Source: Blastococcus saxobsidens
GTDB lineage: Bacteria; Actinomycetota; Actinomycetes; Mycobacteriales; Geodermatophilaceae
DNA: 64,000 nt
Reading direction: 5' to 3'
Assembly: GCF_010682065.1 (NCBI RefSeq)
Contig: NZ_JAAGWG010000007.1
Coordinates: forward strand, 1 to 64,000
Positions 46,516 to 55,174 of this stretch are shown piece after piece. The stretch's first letter is position 1. Each line of letters opens with the position of its first letter. Under the pieces are notes generated by a model. That model worked only from the letters and a program-made list of their open reading frames with translations, was not told the DNA's origin and ran no database searches. A program made the position numbers and the translations under genes.

Positions 46516-48110
46516 GTCGCCCCCTCCTCGGCCTCGAAGAGGGACACGAACTGGTCGCGCAGCTGCCGCTTGAGGATCTTGCCCGAGGCGTTGCGGGGCA
46601 GCTCCTCGATGTACACGACCGCCGTGGGCTTCTTGTAGCTGGCGAGGTTCTGCTTGGCCAGCTCGATGATCTCCTCGGCCGGCGGCTCCACCCCGGCCCG
46701 GGGGACGACGACCGCCACCGGCGTCTCCACCCACTTGGGGTGCGGCACGCCGACGACCGCGACCTCGGCCACCGCGGGATGCCGCTCGACCACCCGCTCC
46801 ACCTCGGCCGGGTAGATGTTCTCCCCGCCGCTGATGATCATGTCCTTGGTCCGGTCGACCACGTAGATGAAGCCCTCGTCGTCCTGGCGCACCAGGTCCC
46901 CGCTGTGGAACCAGCCGCCCTCGAAGGCCGCCCGGGTCGCTTCCTCGTTCTTGTAGTAGCCGGCCATCACGGTGGGTCCGCGGTACACGATCTCGCCGAT
47001 CTCACCCGGTGCCACGTCCGCCATGGCCTCGTCGACGATGCGCACCTCGACGTTCACCGCGGGCTTGCCCACCGAGCCCATCTTGCGCACCGCGTCGGCC
47101 GGCTTGAGGAAGGTCGTGTTCGACGACATCTCGGTCTGCCCGAACGCGTTGACGATCCCGACCGACGGGAAGGTCCGCGTCAGCAGCTCCAGCGTCGAGG
47201 GCGGCGCCTGCGACGCCCCCCACAGCGCGACCCGCAGCCGGCTGGTGTCGATGTCGGCCACACCCGGCAGGGAGCAGATCTGCTGCCATTGGGTCGGCAC
47301 GAAGTAGCAGAGCGTCACCTCGTGCCGGGCCAGGAGCTGGAGGGACAGCTCCGGGTCGAAGTTCGTGGACGCGGTGATGACGCAGGTGGCGCCCAGGTAG
47401 ATGAACGGGAGGACGCCGTTCACCCCGCCGATGTGGAACAGCGGGAGCCCCGAGAGCCACACGTCCTCACGCGTGGCCTGCAGCTCCGTGACCCAGTTGA
47501 CGGTGTTGGTGACCAGGTTCCGGTGCGTGAGCATGGCCCCCTTGGGCAACCCCGTCGTCCCGGACGTGTACATGAGGAAGGCCAGGTCGCCCTCGTCCAC
47601 GAGGACGTCGGGCGCCTCGTCCGGCGCGGACTCCAGGGCCGCCTCGTAGCTCTCCGCCCCCTCCGGCGCCGACCCGCCCGTCACGAGGGTGAAGCCGATC
47701 TGCGCCGAGCGGCCGGCCGCCTCCATGGCGAGCGGGGCCAGTTCCTCGTCGGCCAGGACCCCGACGGTGTCGGAGTTGCCGAAGATGTAGGCGACCTCTC
47801 CCGGAGCCAGCCGGAAGTTCATCGGCACCGGGCAGGCGCCGATCTTCTGGCAGGCGAAGTAGGACTCCACGACCTCGAGGCGGTTGTACATCAGGACGGC
47901 GACCTTGTCGCCGGGCGCGACACCGCGCGCGAGCAGGGCCTGGGCGAGCTTGTTCACCCGGGTGTCGAGCTCACCGAAGGTGCGCTGCTCGCCCTCGAAG
48001 ATGAGCGCCACCTTGGCGGGGTCCCGGCGGGCGTTGCGCGCCAGAATCTCGCCGAGGACGAGCCGGCGGCTGCGCTCGAGCTCACGGGGCACCAGCGTGC
48101 TGGTGGTCAT
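46512..48110 (-). CDS. acyl-CoA ligase (long-chain FadD-like)
   Basis: 532 aa. P-loop MYTSGTTGLPKGAML, NAFGQTEMSSNT, GWFHSGDLVRQDDEG, hinge RTKDMIISGGENIYPAEVE and catalytic Lys in NASGKILKRQLR. Closest in style to medium/long-chain or aromatic acyl-CoA ligases of actinobacteria. Lies 52 bp after the cyclase-family gene and is coupled to the second ligase. Confidence 0.93.
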   Translation of the reverse strand: MTTSTLVPRELERSRRLVLGEILARNARRDPAKVALIFEGEQRTFGELDTRVNKLAQALLARGVAPGDKVAVLMYNRLEVVESYFACQKIGACPVPMNFRLAPGEVAYIFGNSDTVGVLADEELAPLAMEAAGRSAQIGFTLVTGGSAPEGAESYEAALESAPDEAPDVLVDEGDLAFLMYTSGTTGLPKGAMLTHRNLVTNTVNWVTELQATREDVWLSGLPLFHIGGVNGVLPFIYLGATCVITASTNFDPELSLQLLARHEVTLCYFVPTQWQQICSLPGVADIDTSRLRVALWGASQAPPSTLELLTRTFPSVGIVNAFGQTEMSSNTTFLKPADAVRKMGSVGKPAVNVEVRIVDEAMADVAPGEIGEIVYRGPTVMAGYYKNEEATRAAFEGGWFHSGDLVRQDDEGFIYVVDRTKDMIISGGENIYPAEVERVVERHPAVAEVAVVGVPHPKWVETPVAVVVPRAGVEPPAEEIIELAKQNLASYKKPTAVVYIEELPRNASGKILKRQLRDQFVSLFEAEEGAT

Positions 48111-48162
48111 GCCGGTCCTCCCAGGGGACTCGACGGGCTGACGCCGCCACGCGGCGGCACGG

Positions 48163-49176
48163 TCACTTGATGACGACGGGGTTGGCCGGCGAGCCCGACG
48201 CGTTGGTGACGTTGAGCGGCGGGGCCGAGATGAAGAACTCGTAGCGGCCGTCCCGCGCGCAGGCCTCGGACAGGTCCTCGAGCCACCACACCTCGCCGAG
48301 GGTCAGGCCCAGGTCGCGGATGAGACGCGCGTGGATCGGGTAGACGTGCTCGGCGCCCTCCTCGAAGGGCTCGACCTCGATGGCGATGTTGTCCATCGCC
48401 AGGGCAGCCACGTCCTTCTCGTGCAGCCACTCGACGCAGGCCTTGGACAGGCCGGGCGCCCCACCGGTCCAGAACTGGCTCTTGTCCTCGAGGCTGTAGA
48501 ACCACGGCACGTGCCCGGTGCGGACGACGAGGATGTCGCCCTCGCCGATCTCGACGCCATGGGCCTCCGCCGCGGCGTCCAGGTCGGCCGGAGTGATCGC
48601 GTAGCCCTGCTCGAGGCGCTCGACGCCGCGCAGGCGCGGGAGGTCGAGGAAGACGCCCCGCCCGACGAGGGTGTTCTTCAGGTGGTGGATGCTCCCGCGA
48701 CGGGCGCCGGCGAAGGACTCGACGTTCCCGATCCAGAAGCCGTTGTACATCGTGTCCTTATAGAAGAAGTGGGCCATGCCGTCCCACTGCGTGCTGCCCT
48801 GCAGCGGCATGAAGATGTAGTCGTCGGTGCCCTGGAAGTTGGGGTACTGCTTGCCCGCGACCGAGCCGGCCACGAAGTCGGCCCCCGTGTAGCCGTACAG
48901 GTGCACGACGCCGGTGCGGGTGGGGTGGACGGGCCCGGTCGAGTCGAGCGGGATCGCGCAGCTGATCACCTCGCCGGTCTGGATCAGCGCTCCGGCCCGG
49001 GCGATCTTGTCGGGGGTGATGAGGTTGACGGTGCCCTTCTCGTCGAGCTCGCCCCACCGACCCCAGTTGTTCGGCGTGCGGTCGTTGACGTAGCCGATGA
49101 CCTTGCCGTTCGCGTCGACGCTGAACGCCGGGGGCGTCCACTCCTCCGACCACTGACCGTCTGCCGTGCGACCCAT
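48163..49176 (-). CDS. cyclase-family (PF04199) putative metal hydrolase, variant motif
   Basis: 337 aa. Fold and blocks of the cyclase/kynurenine-formamidase family (WGELDEKGTVNLITP near the N-terminus; EGDILVVRTGHVPWFY later). The canonical HxGTHxDxxxH metal motif reads QGSTQWDGMAH at 126-136, so two His are replaced by Gln while Asp132 and His136 remain. Relatives hydrolyse amide or ring bonds such as isatin or cyclic ketones. First gene after promoter and site C; likely opens a ring or lactone in the pathway (inference). Confidence 0.88.
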   Translation of the reverse strand: MGRTADGQWSEEWTPPAFSVDANGKVIGYVNDRTPNNWGRWGELDEKGTVNLITPDKIARAGALIQTGEVISCAIPLDSTGPVHPTRTGVVHLYGYTGADFVAGSVAGKQYPNFQGTDDYIFMPLQGSTQWDGMAHFFYKDTMYNGFWIGNVESFAGARRGSIHHLKNTLVGRGVFLDLPRLRGVERLEQGYAITPADLDAAAEAHGVEIGEGDILVVRTGHVPWFYSLEDKSQFWTGGAPGLSKACVEWLHEKDVAALAMDNIAIEVEPFEEGAEHVYPIHARLIRDLGLTLGEVWWLEDLSEACARDGRYEFFISAPPLNVTNASGSPANPVVIK

Positions 49177-49348
49177 CGACTCCTCCTCCGCCTGCGAGCG
49201 GGCCCTGTCGGCCCGATCTCGTCCTGACTCCCGTGCTCCCGGACGACGCGCACCGGCCGGTGGGAGGAGCGCGCCCGACGCCGGGCCGCGCTGTCCTCCA
49301 CCGGCCCCAGCTCCCGCCTACCGAGGTCCCGGACACTGACACCACCGT

Positions 49349-49370
49349 CCCGACCGACTCATCGGTCGGG
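49349..49370. promoter_or_regulatory. TetR-type operator-like site C
   Basis: A perfect 9-bp inverted repeat CCCGACCGA-CTCA-TCGGTCGGG, the strongest copy in the cluster. It contains the 14-mer ACCGACTCATCGGT. It starts 10 bp downstream of the -10 box of the cyclase promoter, so a bound protein would block initiation. Confidence 0.75.
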
Positions 49371-49380
49371 AGTTGTCGTG

Positions 49381-49410
49381 AAGCTATGGCGTAGATCTCA
49401 TTCCCGTCAA
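49381..49410 (-). promoter_or_regulatory. promoter of the cyclase/ligase operon
   Basis: Minus-strand TTGACG (49405-49410), 18-bp spacer, TAGCTT (49381-49386). Site C lies immediately downstream. Confidence 0.6.
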
Positions 49411-49564
49411 TAGCGTCGGCCAGGACTTCTGGATCGATCCGCGGCGGGTCCCCGCCAACGGGTCGCCGGGGGACGCGCCACGAGCCGCTCACGCCGCGTG
49501 ATCTCGCAGGCGTGGGTCGCGAGACCGCCGACGGCGGGGCCTCGTGCGACCGCACCCCGGCGGC

Positions 49565-49593
49565 TTGACACCGGGGCGCGGCAGCGAGATATT
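49565..49593 (+). promoter_or_regulatory. promoter of the MDR gene at 49.7 kb
   Basis: TTGACA (49565-49570), 17-bp spacer, GATATT (49588-49593): a near-consensus sigma-70 promoter, rare in so GC-rich a genome. Site D abuts the -10 box. Confidence 0.75.
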
Positions 49594-49610
49594 CCCGACC
49601 GGTGGGTCGG
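49594..49610. promoter_or_regulatory. TetR-type operator-like site D
   Basis: CCGACC-GGTG-GGTCGG (49595-49610), a 6-bp inverted repeat starting directly after the -10 box. It matches the 14-bp site consensus with one change in the right half. Confidence 0.65.
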
Positions 49611-49675
49611 TTGGCAGAGAGACTCGGAGGCGCTGTGCGGTTCGATGGCGGGCGGTCGCCCGGGGTGGGGACGTC

Positions 49676-50665
49676 GTGCCGCTGATGCGCCAGGTGGTGC
49701 AGCGCCGCACCGGTCGCCCGGCCGAGGTGGTGGAGGTCGTCGAGGTACCGGTGCCCACGCCCGGGCCCGACGAGCTGCTCGTCCAGCTCGACGCCGCCCC
49801 CGTCAACCCGGCCGAGCTGCTGATGTTCGAAGGCCGCTACGGGTACGGACCCAGCAGGCCGTCGTTGCCCCGGCTCGCGGGCATCGAGGGCGTCGGGACG
49901 GTGGTCGGGGGCGCTACCGACCGGGTGGCCGAGGGGACGCCCCTGGCACTCCTGGGGATCCCCGGCCTGTGGTCGGACTACGTCGTCATCCCGGCCAGAC
50001 GTGCGCTGGTGCTACCGGAGGACATCGACCGGCAGCAGGCGTCGATGGGACTGGTCAACCCGCAGGCGGTCCTGCTCCTGCTGGAGGACCACGTCGGGCT
50101 CGAGCCGGGCGACGTCGTGGTGCAGAACGCGGCCAACTCGGCGTTCGGCCGCGTGCTCGATGCGATCGCGAGACGTCGCGGGCTGACGCTGGTCAACGTC
50201 GTGAGGTCGCAGGCGGCCGCCGATGCCCTCGCCGGAGTCGCGCACGGCGCCGTCGCCATCGACGGCCCCGACCTGCCCGAGCGCTTCCTCGAGCTCACCG
50301 GCGGCCGCCCCGCCCGGCTGGCCGTGGACGCGGTGGGCGGTGGGTCGACCAACCGGCTGGCGCACTGCCTGGCCACTGGGGGCGTCGTCTCGCTGTACGG
50401 ACTGCTGTCCGGCCGGCCCGCCGTCCTCGACCTCGACCTCGTCGTCTTCCACGGCGTCCGTCTCGAGGGCTACTGGACGCCACGCTCGATGTCCCGGCGC
50501 AGGCCCGAGGAGATCCGCACGCTGTTCCAGGAGTCCCTCGAGCTGCTGCGCAGCGAGGCCTTCCACGTCCCCGTCGAGGCGACGTACGGCTTGGACGACG
50601 TCGCAGCGGCACTGGAGCACGCCGCCCAGGAGGGGCGGCGGGGCAAGGTGCTGCTCACCCGGTGA
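49676..50665 (+). CDS. zinc-independent MDR oxidoreductase (quinone/enoyl reductase type)
   Basis: 329 aa from the GTG at 49676 (GGGG 5 nt upstream); an ATG at 49685 is an alternative. GroES-like domain followed by a Rossmann domain, with no structural-zinc cysteine cluster. Segments APVNPAELLMFEGRYG, PRLAGIEGVGTVV and VVQNAANSAFGRV are those of the MECR/2-enoyl-thioester reductase and quinone oxidoreductase group. Probably NADPH-dependent reduction of an enoyl-CoA or enone. Driven by the promoter with site D. Confidence 0.88.
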   Translation: MPLMRQVVQRRTGRPAEVVEVVEVPVPTPGPDELLVQLDAAPVNPAELLMFEGRYGYGPSRPSLPRLAGIEGVGTVVGGATDRVAEGTPLALLGIPGLWSDYVVIPARRALVLPEDIDRQQASMGLVNPQAVLLLLEDHVGLEPGDVVVQNAANSAFGRVLDAIARRRGLTLVNVVRSQAAADALAGVAHGAVAIDGPDLPERFLELTGGRPARLAVDAVGGGSTNRLAHCLATGGVVSLYGLLSGRPAVLDLDLVVFHGVRLEGYWTPRSMSRRRPEEIRTLFQESLELLRSEAFHVPVEATYGLDDVAAALEHAAQEGRRGKVLLTR

Positions 50666-50702
50666 CCCGCGCCGCCCCGCCTCCGGCAGGTCGGGCCGCA
50701 GC

Positions 50703-51473
50703 TCAGCTGGTCAGCATGCCGCCCTCGACCGGGAGGGTCGTCCCGGTGACGTACCCGCCGGCGTCGCTGACGAGGAAGACGAGCGCGGCGGCCAGCTCTT
50801 CCGGGTCGCCCTTCCGGCCGACCAGCACCCGCGACATCTGCGTCTCCAGGTAGCCCTCGGGGTACTGGTCGGTCATCTCCGAGGCGAAGAATCCGGGCGC
50901 CAGCGCGTTGACCCGGATGCCCTTGCGGCCGGTCCACTGCTGGGCGAGGTCGCGGGTGAGGCCGATCAGGGCGGCCTTGCTCGCGGCGTACGCCGCCTGC
51001 GGCAGCCCGGCCGTCGTCAGCCCCAGGACACTGGAGATGTTGACGATGGAGCTGCCCGGCTTCATCACCCGGCCGCAGGCCTGCGCCATCCAGTAGCAGC
51101 CGTTGAGGTTGACGTCGATGACCGACCGGAACTGCTCCGGCGTCTCCCGCGTGCCCGGGATGGCGGTCGCGACACCGGCGTTGTTCACCAGGATGTCGAC
51201 CTTGCCGAACTCGGCCATCGCGGCGTCGACCAGGCCCTGGCAGTCCTCCACCTTCGCGACGTCGGTCTGCACGGCGATGGCGCGGCGGCCGGTCTCCTCC
51301 ACGGCGCGCTGGGTCTCGGCCAGCCGGTCGACCCGGCGGGCACCGAGGACGACGTCGCAGCCGGCCTCGGCGAGCGTGCGGGCGAAGACGGCACCGAGCC
51401 CCGAGGACGCCCCGGTCACGATCGCGACCCGGTCGTCGAGGCGGAACATGTCGAGGACGGTGCGGTCGGGCAT
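50703..51473 (-). CDS. short-chain dehydrogenase/reductase
   Basis: 256 aa from ATG 51473. Cofactor loop TGASSGLG (20-27), ARRVDR at about 45-50 favouring NADP(H), NNAG, Ser in NISSVLG, YAASK catalytic pair, and PGFFASEMTD. Similar in style to FabG-like 3-oxoacyl reductases. Convergent with the MDR gene and divergent from the ligase/PHA operon across 130 bp; it might supply 3-hydroxyacyl-CoA to the polymerase, which is inference. Confidence 0.9.
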   Translation of the reverse strand: MPDRTVLDMFRLDDRVAIVTGASSGLGAVFARTLAEAGCDVVLGARRVDRLAETQRAVEETGRRAIAVQTDVAKVEDCQGLVDAAMAEFGKVDILVNNAGVATAIPGTRETPEQFRSVIDVNLNGCYWMAQACGRVMKPGSSIVNISSVLGLTTAGLPQAAYAASKAALIGLTRDLAQQWTGRKGIRVNALAPGFFASEMTDQYPEGYLETQMSRVLVGRKGDPEELAAALVFLVSDAGGYVTGTTLPVEGGMLTS

Positions 51474-51603
51474 GGGTGGGTCTCCCCCGGGTCGAGTGCT
51501 CGGCGTGCGGTCGCCCCACCGTATCCACCCTGTGCGGTAGATCACCCGTCGAGGCGGGTAGGGGCCCCCGGTCCAGCCACCGGGCACCAGGGGGATCCGT
51601 TCC

Positions 51604-53106
51604 ATGACCAACCTCGCGCAGAACCTGCTCCGCTCCGCCGACGAGGGACCCGACCGGCCCGCCCTGCGCATGGACGACGCCGTACTCACCTACGGGCAGT
51701 TCCGGGACGCGGCGCTGCGGGTCGCTGCCTCGCTGCGCGACCGCGGGGTGCAGCCGGGCGACCGCGTGGGCCTGGTCCTGCCCAACGTCCTGGCGTTCCC
51801 GGTCGTCTTCTACGGCGCGCTGCTCGCCGGTGCCGCCGTCGTGCCGATGAACCCGCTGCTCAAGGCGCGGGAGGTCCAGTACTACCTGGAGGACTCCGGC
51901 GCCCGCGTCGTCGTCACCCTGGAGACCACCGCGGAGCCGGTGCGCGAGGCAGCGGCGACCGTCGGGGTCGAGGCCGTCATGGTGGGGCCGGCGTCGCCGG
52001 CCGAGCTGATGGCCGACGAGCCGCTGGCCGAGCCGGTGGACCGCTCCGACGACGACCTCGCGGTCATCCTCTACACGTCCGGCACGACGGGGCAGCCCAA
52101 GGGCGCCGAGCTCACCCACGCCAACCTCGGCCGCAACGCGCTCACCACCGCCGAGACCCTCGCCGAGAACACCGCCGACGACGTGATCATGGGCTGCCTC
52201 CCGCTGTTCCACGTCTTCGGCCTGACCTGCGGGCTGAACACCGCGGTGCTGCGCGGCTCGCTGCTCACGCTCATCCCCCGGTTCGACGGCGCCAAGGCCC
52301 TCGAGGTGATCGAGCGCGACTCCGTGACAATCTTCGAGGGCGTGCCGACGATGTTCGCGGCGATGCTGCACCAGCCCGACGCCGAGCGGCACGACGTCTC
52401 CAGCCTGCGGCTGTGCGTCTCCGGTGGATCGGCCATGCCGGTGGAGATCATGCGGTCGTTCGAGGAGCGGTTCGGCTGCATCATCCTCGAGGGCTACGGC
52501 CTGTCCGAGACCTCGCCGGTGGCCTCCTTCAACCACCCGCACGCCGAGCGGAAGCCGGGCTCGATCGGCACCCCGATCCGGGGCGTGGAGATGCGCCTGG
52601 TGGACGACGACGGCAATGATGTCGCCGCGGGCGAGGTGGGCGAGATCGCCATCCGCGGCGAGAACGTGATGCAGGGCTACTGGGGGCGCGCCGAGGAGAC
52701 GGCGAAGGCCATCCCGGACGGCTGGTTCCGCACCGGCGACCTGGCCCGCACGGACGACGACGGCTACTTCTTCATCGTCGACCGCAAGAAGGAGATGATC
52801 ATCCGCGGCGGGTACAACGTCTACCCGCGGGAGATCGAGGAGGCCCTCTACGAGCACCCGGCGGTGGCCGAGGTGGCCGTCGTCGGCATCAACCACCCCG
52901 ACCTCGGCGAGGAGGTCGCCGCGGCGGTCGCCCTGAAGCCGGGGGCCGGCGCCGAGGTGGACGAGCTGCGGGAGTTCGTCAAGGCGCGCGTCGCCGCCTA
53001 CAAGTACCCGCGGCACCTGTGGCTGGTCGACGCCCTGCCCAAGGGACCGACGGGGAAGATCCTGCGCCGCGCGGTGGAGGTTCCCGAGGAGGTCGGTTCG
53101 CGATGA
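51604..53106 (+). CDS. acyl-CoA ligase (long-chain FadD-like)
   Basis: 500 aa. P-loop [42 protein letters not shown], hinge [19 protein letters not shown] and catalytic Lys in [12 protein letters not shown]. Its stop overlaps the next start as ATGA, so it is co-expressed with the PHA-synthase pair and may feed it acyl-CoA. Confidence 0.93.
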   Translation: MTNLAQNLLRSADEGPDRPALRMDDAVLTYGQFRDAALRVAASLRDRGVQPGDRVGLVLPNVLAFPVVFYGALLAGAAVVPMNPLLKAREVQYYLEDSGARVVVTLETTAEPVREAAATVGVEAVMVGPASPAELMADEPLAEPVDRSDDDLAVILYTSGTTGQPKGAELTHANLGRNALTTAETLAENTADDVIMGCLPLFHVFGLTCGLNTAVLRGSLLTLIPRFDGAKALEVIERDSVTIFEGVPTMFAAMLHQPDAERHDVSSLRLCVSGGSAMPVEIMRSFEERFGCIILEGYGLSETSPVASFNHPHAERKPGSIGTPIRGVEMRLVDDDGNDVAAGEVGEIAIRGENVMQGYWGRAEETAKAIPDGWFRTGDLARTDDDGYFFIVDRKKEMIIRGGYNVYPREIEEALYEHPAVAEVAVVGINHPDLGEEVAAAVALKPGAGAEVDELREFVKARVAAYKYPRHLWLVDALPKGPTGKILRRAVEVPEEVGSR

Positions 53107-53525
53107 CCGGACCGCTGTGGCGGCAGGCGTACGACGCCGTCGAGAAGGCGGTGTCGCCGCGGGCCGAGGACGTGGTGCGCAGCGAGCACTTCGCGCTGGC
53201 CACTGCCCTCCTGCGTCGCGCGCAGAACATCGCAGGCACCTCGGTGCAGGTCCTGAGCGCACGCGCGTGGCACCTGCTCAACCTTCCCGCCGGCAGCGAC
53301 ATCAGCCGGCTGCGCGCCCAGATCGGCTCGCTCGACCGCGAGGTGCGACGGCTGACCATCCAGCTGGAGCAGGAGCGGCGACGCGGCTCCGCGTCGCGCC
53401 CGGGCTCGTCCCAGCCGACCACAGAACCCACCACGGAGGACAGCGATGCCGACGGTGCCCAGCCCGCAGACGGTGCTCGACCGCGTCCGGCGCGACGTCG
53501 AGCGCAACGCCCTCAGGGCGCGTAA
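53103..53525 (+). CDS. small helical protein, putative PHA synthase subunit (PhaE/PhaR-like)
   Basis: 140 aa. Helical region 5-60, then [18 protein letters not shown] and a short coiled coil to about 94 (Leu/Ile at heptad spacing), then a disordered Ser/Thr/Pro and Arg tail. The block LNLP-x3-D-hydrophobic-x-RL-x2-Q followed by a coiled coil recalls the C-terminal part of PhaE/PhaR subunits of class III/IV PHA synthases. It overlaps the ligase stop by ATGA and the synthase gene by 80 nt. Assignment is by pattern and context only. Confidence 0.6.
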   Translation: MTGPLWRQAYDAVEKAVSPRAEDVVRSEHFALATALLRRAQNIAGTSVQVLSARAWHLLNLPAGSDISRLRAQIGSLDREVRRLTIQLEQERRRGSASRPGSSQPTTEPTTEDSDADGAQPADGARPRPARRRAQRPQGA

Positions 53526-54555
53526 CGGCATCAAGCTCGTCGCCGGGGTCGACCGGCCAGGCGTGGGCTGCAGCCCCAAGGACGTCGTCTGGCAGCGCGG
53601 CCGCACCCAGCTGTGGCACTACCGGTCGGACAAGGTGCAGCACTCCCCGCCGCTGCTGCTGGTGTTCAGCCTGATCAGCCGCAGCTACATCCTCGACCTG
53701 TCCCCGGGCAACAGCTTCGTCGAGCAGCTGGTCGAGGCCGGGTTCGACGTCTACATGCTCGACTGGGGCGAGCCGGACGAGCGGGACGCCGGCAACGGCC
53801 TCGAGGACTACGTCGACGACTACATCCCGGCCGCCATCGACCGGGTCCGCGAGATCTCCGGCGCCGACGAGGTGAACCTGTTCGGGTACTGCTTCGGCGG
53901 CGTCCTCTCGCTGCTGCACGCCGCCCACCACCCCGACTCGCCGCTGCGGAGCCTGAGCGTGCTGGCCACCCCGGTGGACTTCCGGCACATGGGCCCGCTG
54001 GCCGACGTGTTCGCCGTCGGCGGGCTCCGGGTGGACTCGGTGCTGGACGAGAACGGGAACGTGCCCCCGCAGGTCGTCGTCCAGGGGTTCCGGACCCTGA
54101 CGCCGACGGCGGAGGTGACCCGCTACGTCACCCTCTGGGAGCGGCTCTGGAACGACGAGTACGTCGCCTCCTACCAGGCGATGACCGGGTGGTCGGACGA
54201 CCACGTGCCCTTCCCGGGGCAGGCAGCCCGGCAGACCGCCGACATGCTGGTGCGGGACAACGGGATGCTGAACGACCGGCTGATCGTGGGCGGGGACCGC
54301 GTGCACCTGGCCGACATCCGGGTGCCGTTCCTGACCGTCCGGGCCGAGCGGGACCACATCGTGCCCACGGCCGCGACCGAGCGCCTGATCGACCTGGTCG
54401 GCTCGCCGGACAAGCACGAGCTGGTGCTGCCGGCCGGGCACATGGGGCTGGTGGTCGGCCGCACCGCGGCGAAGACCACGGTGCCCCGGATCATCGACTT
54501 CCTCCGCCGGCGCAGCGAGACCGTGGACCGGCCGACCGAGGGCAAGGGAGCCTGA
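53446..54555 (+). CDS. phaC: polyhydroxyalkanoate synthase (class III-like PhaC)
   Basis: 369 aa, the size of class III PhaC. Start ATG with GGAGG upstream, inside the preceding gene in another frame. Lipase-like box GYCFGG with nucleophile Cys149 (the PHA-synthase form; hydrolases have Ser), Asp303 in AERDHIVP and His332 in PAGHMG, plus VYMLDWGEPD. It polymerises 3-hydroxyacyl-CoA into storage granules. Adjacent ligase and small helical partner support this. A related depolymerase-like hydrolase is less likely given Cys149. Confidence 0.87.
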   Translation: MPTVPSPQTVLDRVRRDVERNALRARNGIKLVAGVDRPGVGCSPKDVVWQRGRTQLWHYRSDKVQHSPPLLLVFSLISRSYILDLSPGNSFVEQLVEAGFDVYMLDWGEPDERDAGNGLEDYVDDYIPAAIDRVREISGADEVNLFGYCFGGVLSLLHAAHHPDSPLRSLSVLATPVDFRHMGPLADVFAVGGLRVDSVLDENGNVPPQVVVQGFRTLTPTAEVTRYVTLWERLWNDEYVASYQAMTGWSDDHVPFPGQAARQTADMLVRDNGMLNDRLIVGGDRVHLADIRVPFLTVRAERDHIVPTAATERLIDLVGSPDKHELVLPAGHMGLVVGRTAAKTTVPRIIDFLRRRSETVDRPTEGKGA

Positions 54556-54556
54556 C

Positions 54557-55141
54557 ATGACCGGGACAGACCAGGTGGACGCCTCCGGGACGACGATCGT
54601 CGCGCTCGACGCGGCGCACACCGACGCGCTCGTGCGGTTCTTCGCGAGCCTCCCCGAGGGGGACCGCACGTTCATCAAGGAGGACGTCACCGACCCCGCG
54701 ACCGTGCGCGGGTGGGCGGAGGACGCCTCGACGCGGTGGGTGGCACGGGGCGCCGACGGGGAGGTCGACGGGTACGTCGCGGTCCGCCGGTTGCCCGGCT
54801 GGTCCGACCACGTCGCCGAACTGCGGCTGGTCGTCGGTCCCCGACGGCGCGGCGCGGGGCTCGGCCGCGAGCTGGCCCGGCACGCGGTCACGGAGGCGAT
54901 CGCGTCGGGGGCCAGGAAGCTGGTCGTCGAGGTGGTGGCCGAGCAGGGGGCCGCGCTGGCGCTGTTCACCGGCCTCGGCTTCCGCGGCGAGGCGCTGCTG
55001 GAGGACCACATCCGCGACCGCTCCGGGCAACTGCAGGACCTGATGGTGCTGGCCCACCGGGTGGACGCCACGTGGTCGGCCATGGACACCCTCGGGCTGT
55101 CCGAGGCGCTGGACGGCGACGGCGGACCCGACCCCGCCTGA
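54557..55141 (+). CDS. GNAT-family N-acetyltransferase
   Basis: 194 aa. The acetyl-CoA pyrophosphate loop is GPRRRGAGLGRELARHAV (about 95-112), preceded by the beta strand AELRLVV and followed by KLVVEVVAEQGAALALFTGLGF. Starts 1 bp after the phaC stop, so it is probably in the same operon. Acceptor unknown. Confidence 0.88.
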   Translation: MTGTDQVDASGTTIVALDAAHTDALVRFFASLPEGDRTFIKEDVTDPATVRGWAEDASTRWVARGADGEVDGYVAVRRLPGWSDHVAELRLVVGPRRRGAGLGRELARHAVTEAIASGARKLVVEVVAEQGAALALFTGLGFRGEALLEDHIRDRSGQLQDLMVLAHRVDATWSAMDTLGLSEALDGDGGPDPA

Positions 55142-55174
55142 GCCGCCGCGCGGACCGGCAGGCACCCTGACCGG

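Larger units (their letters stand above)
49177..49675. other. 499-bp divergent control region
   Basis: No credible gene. It holds two back-to-back promoters with operator-like sites C (for the cyclase operon) and D (for the MDR gene). The cyclase leader is about 190 nt long and the part between 49200 and 49340 shows no clear structure. The segment 49380-49420 is locally AT-richer than its surroundings. Confidence 0.7.
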
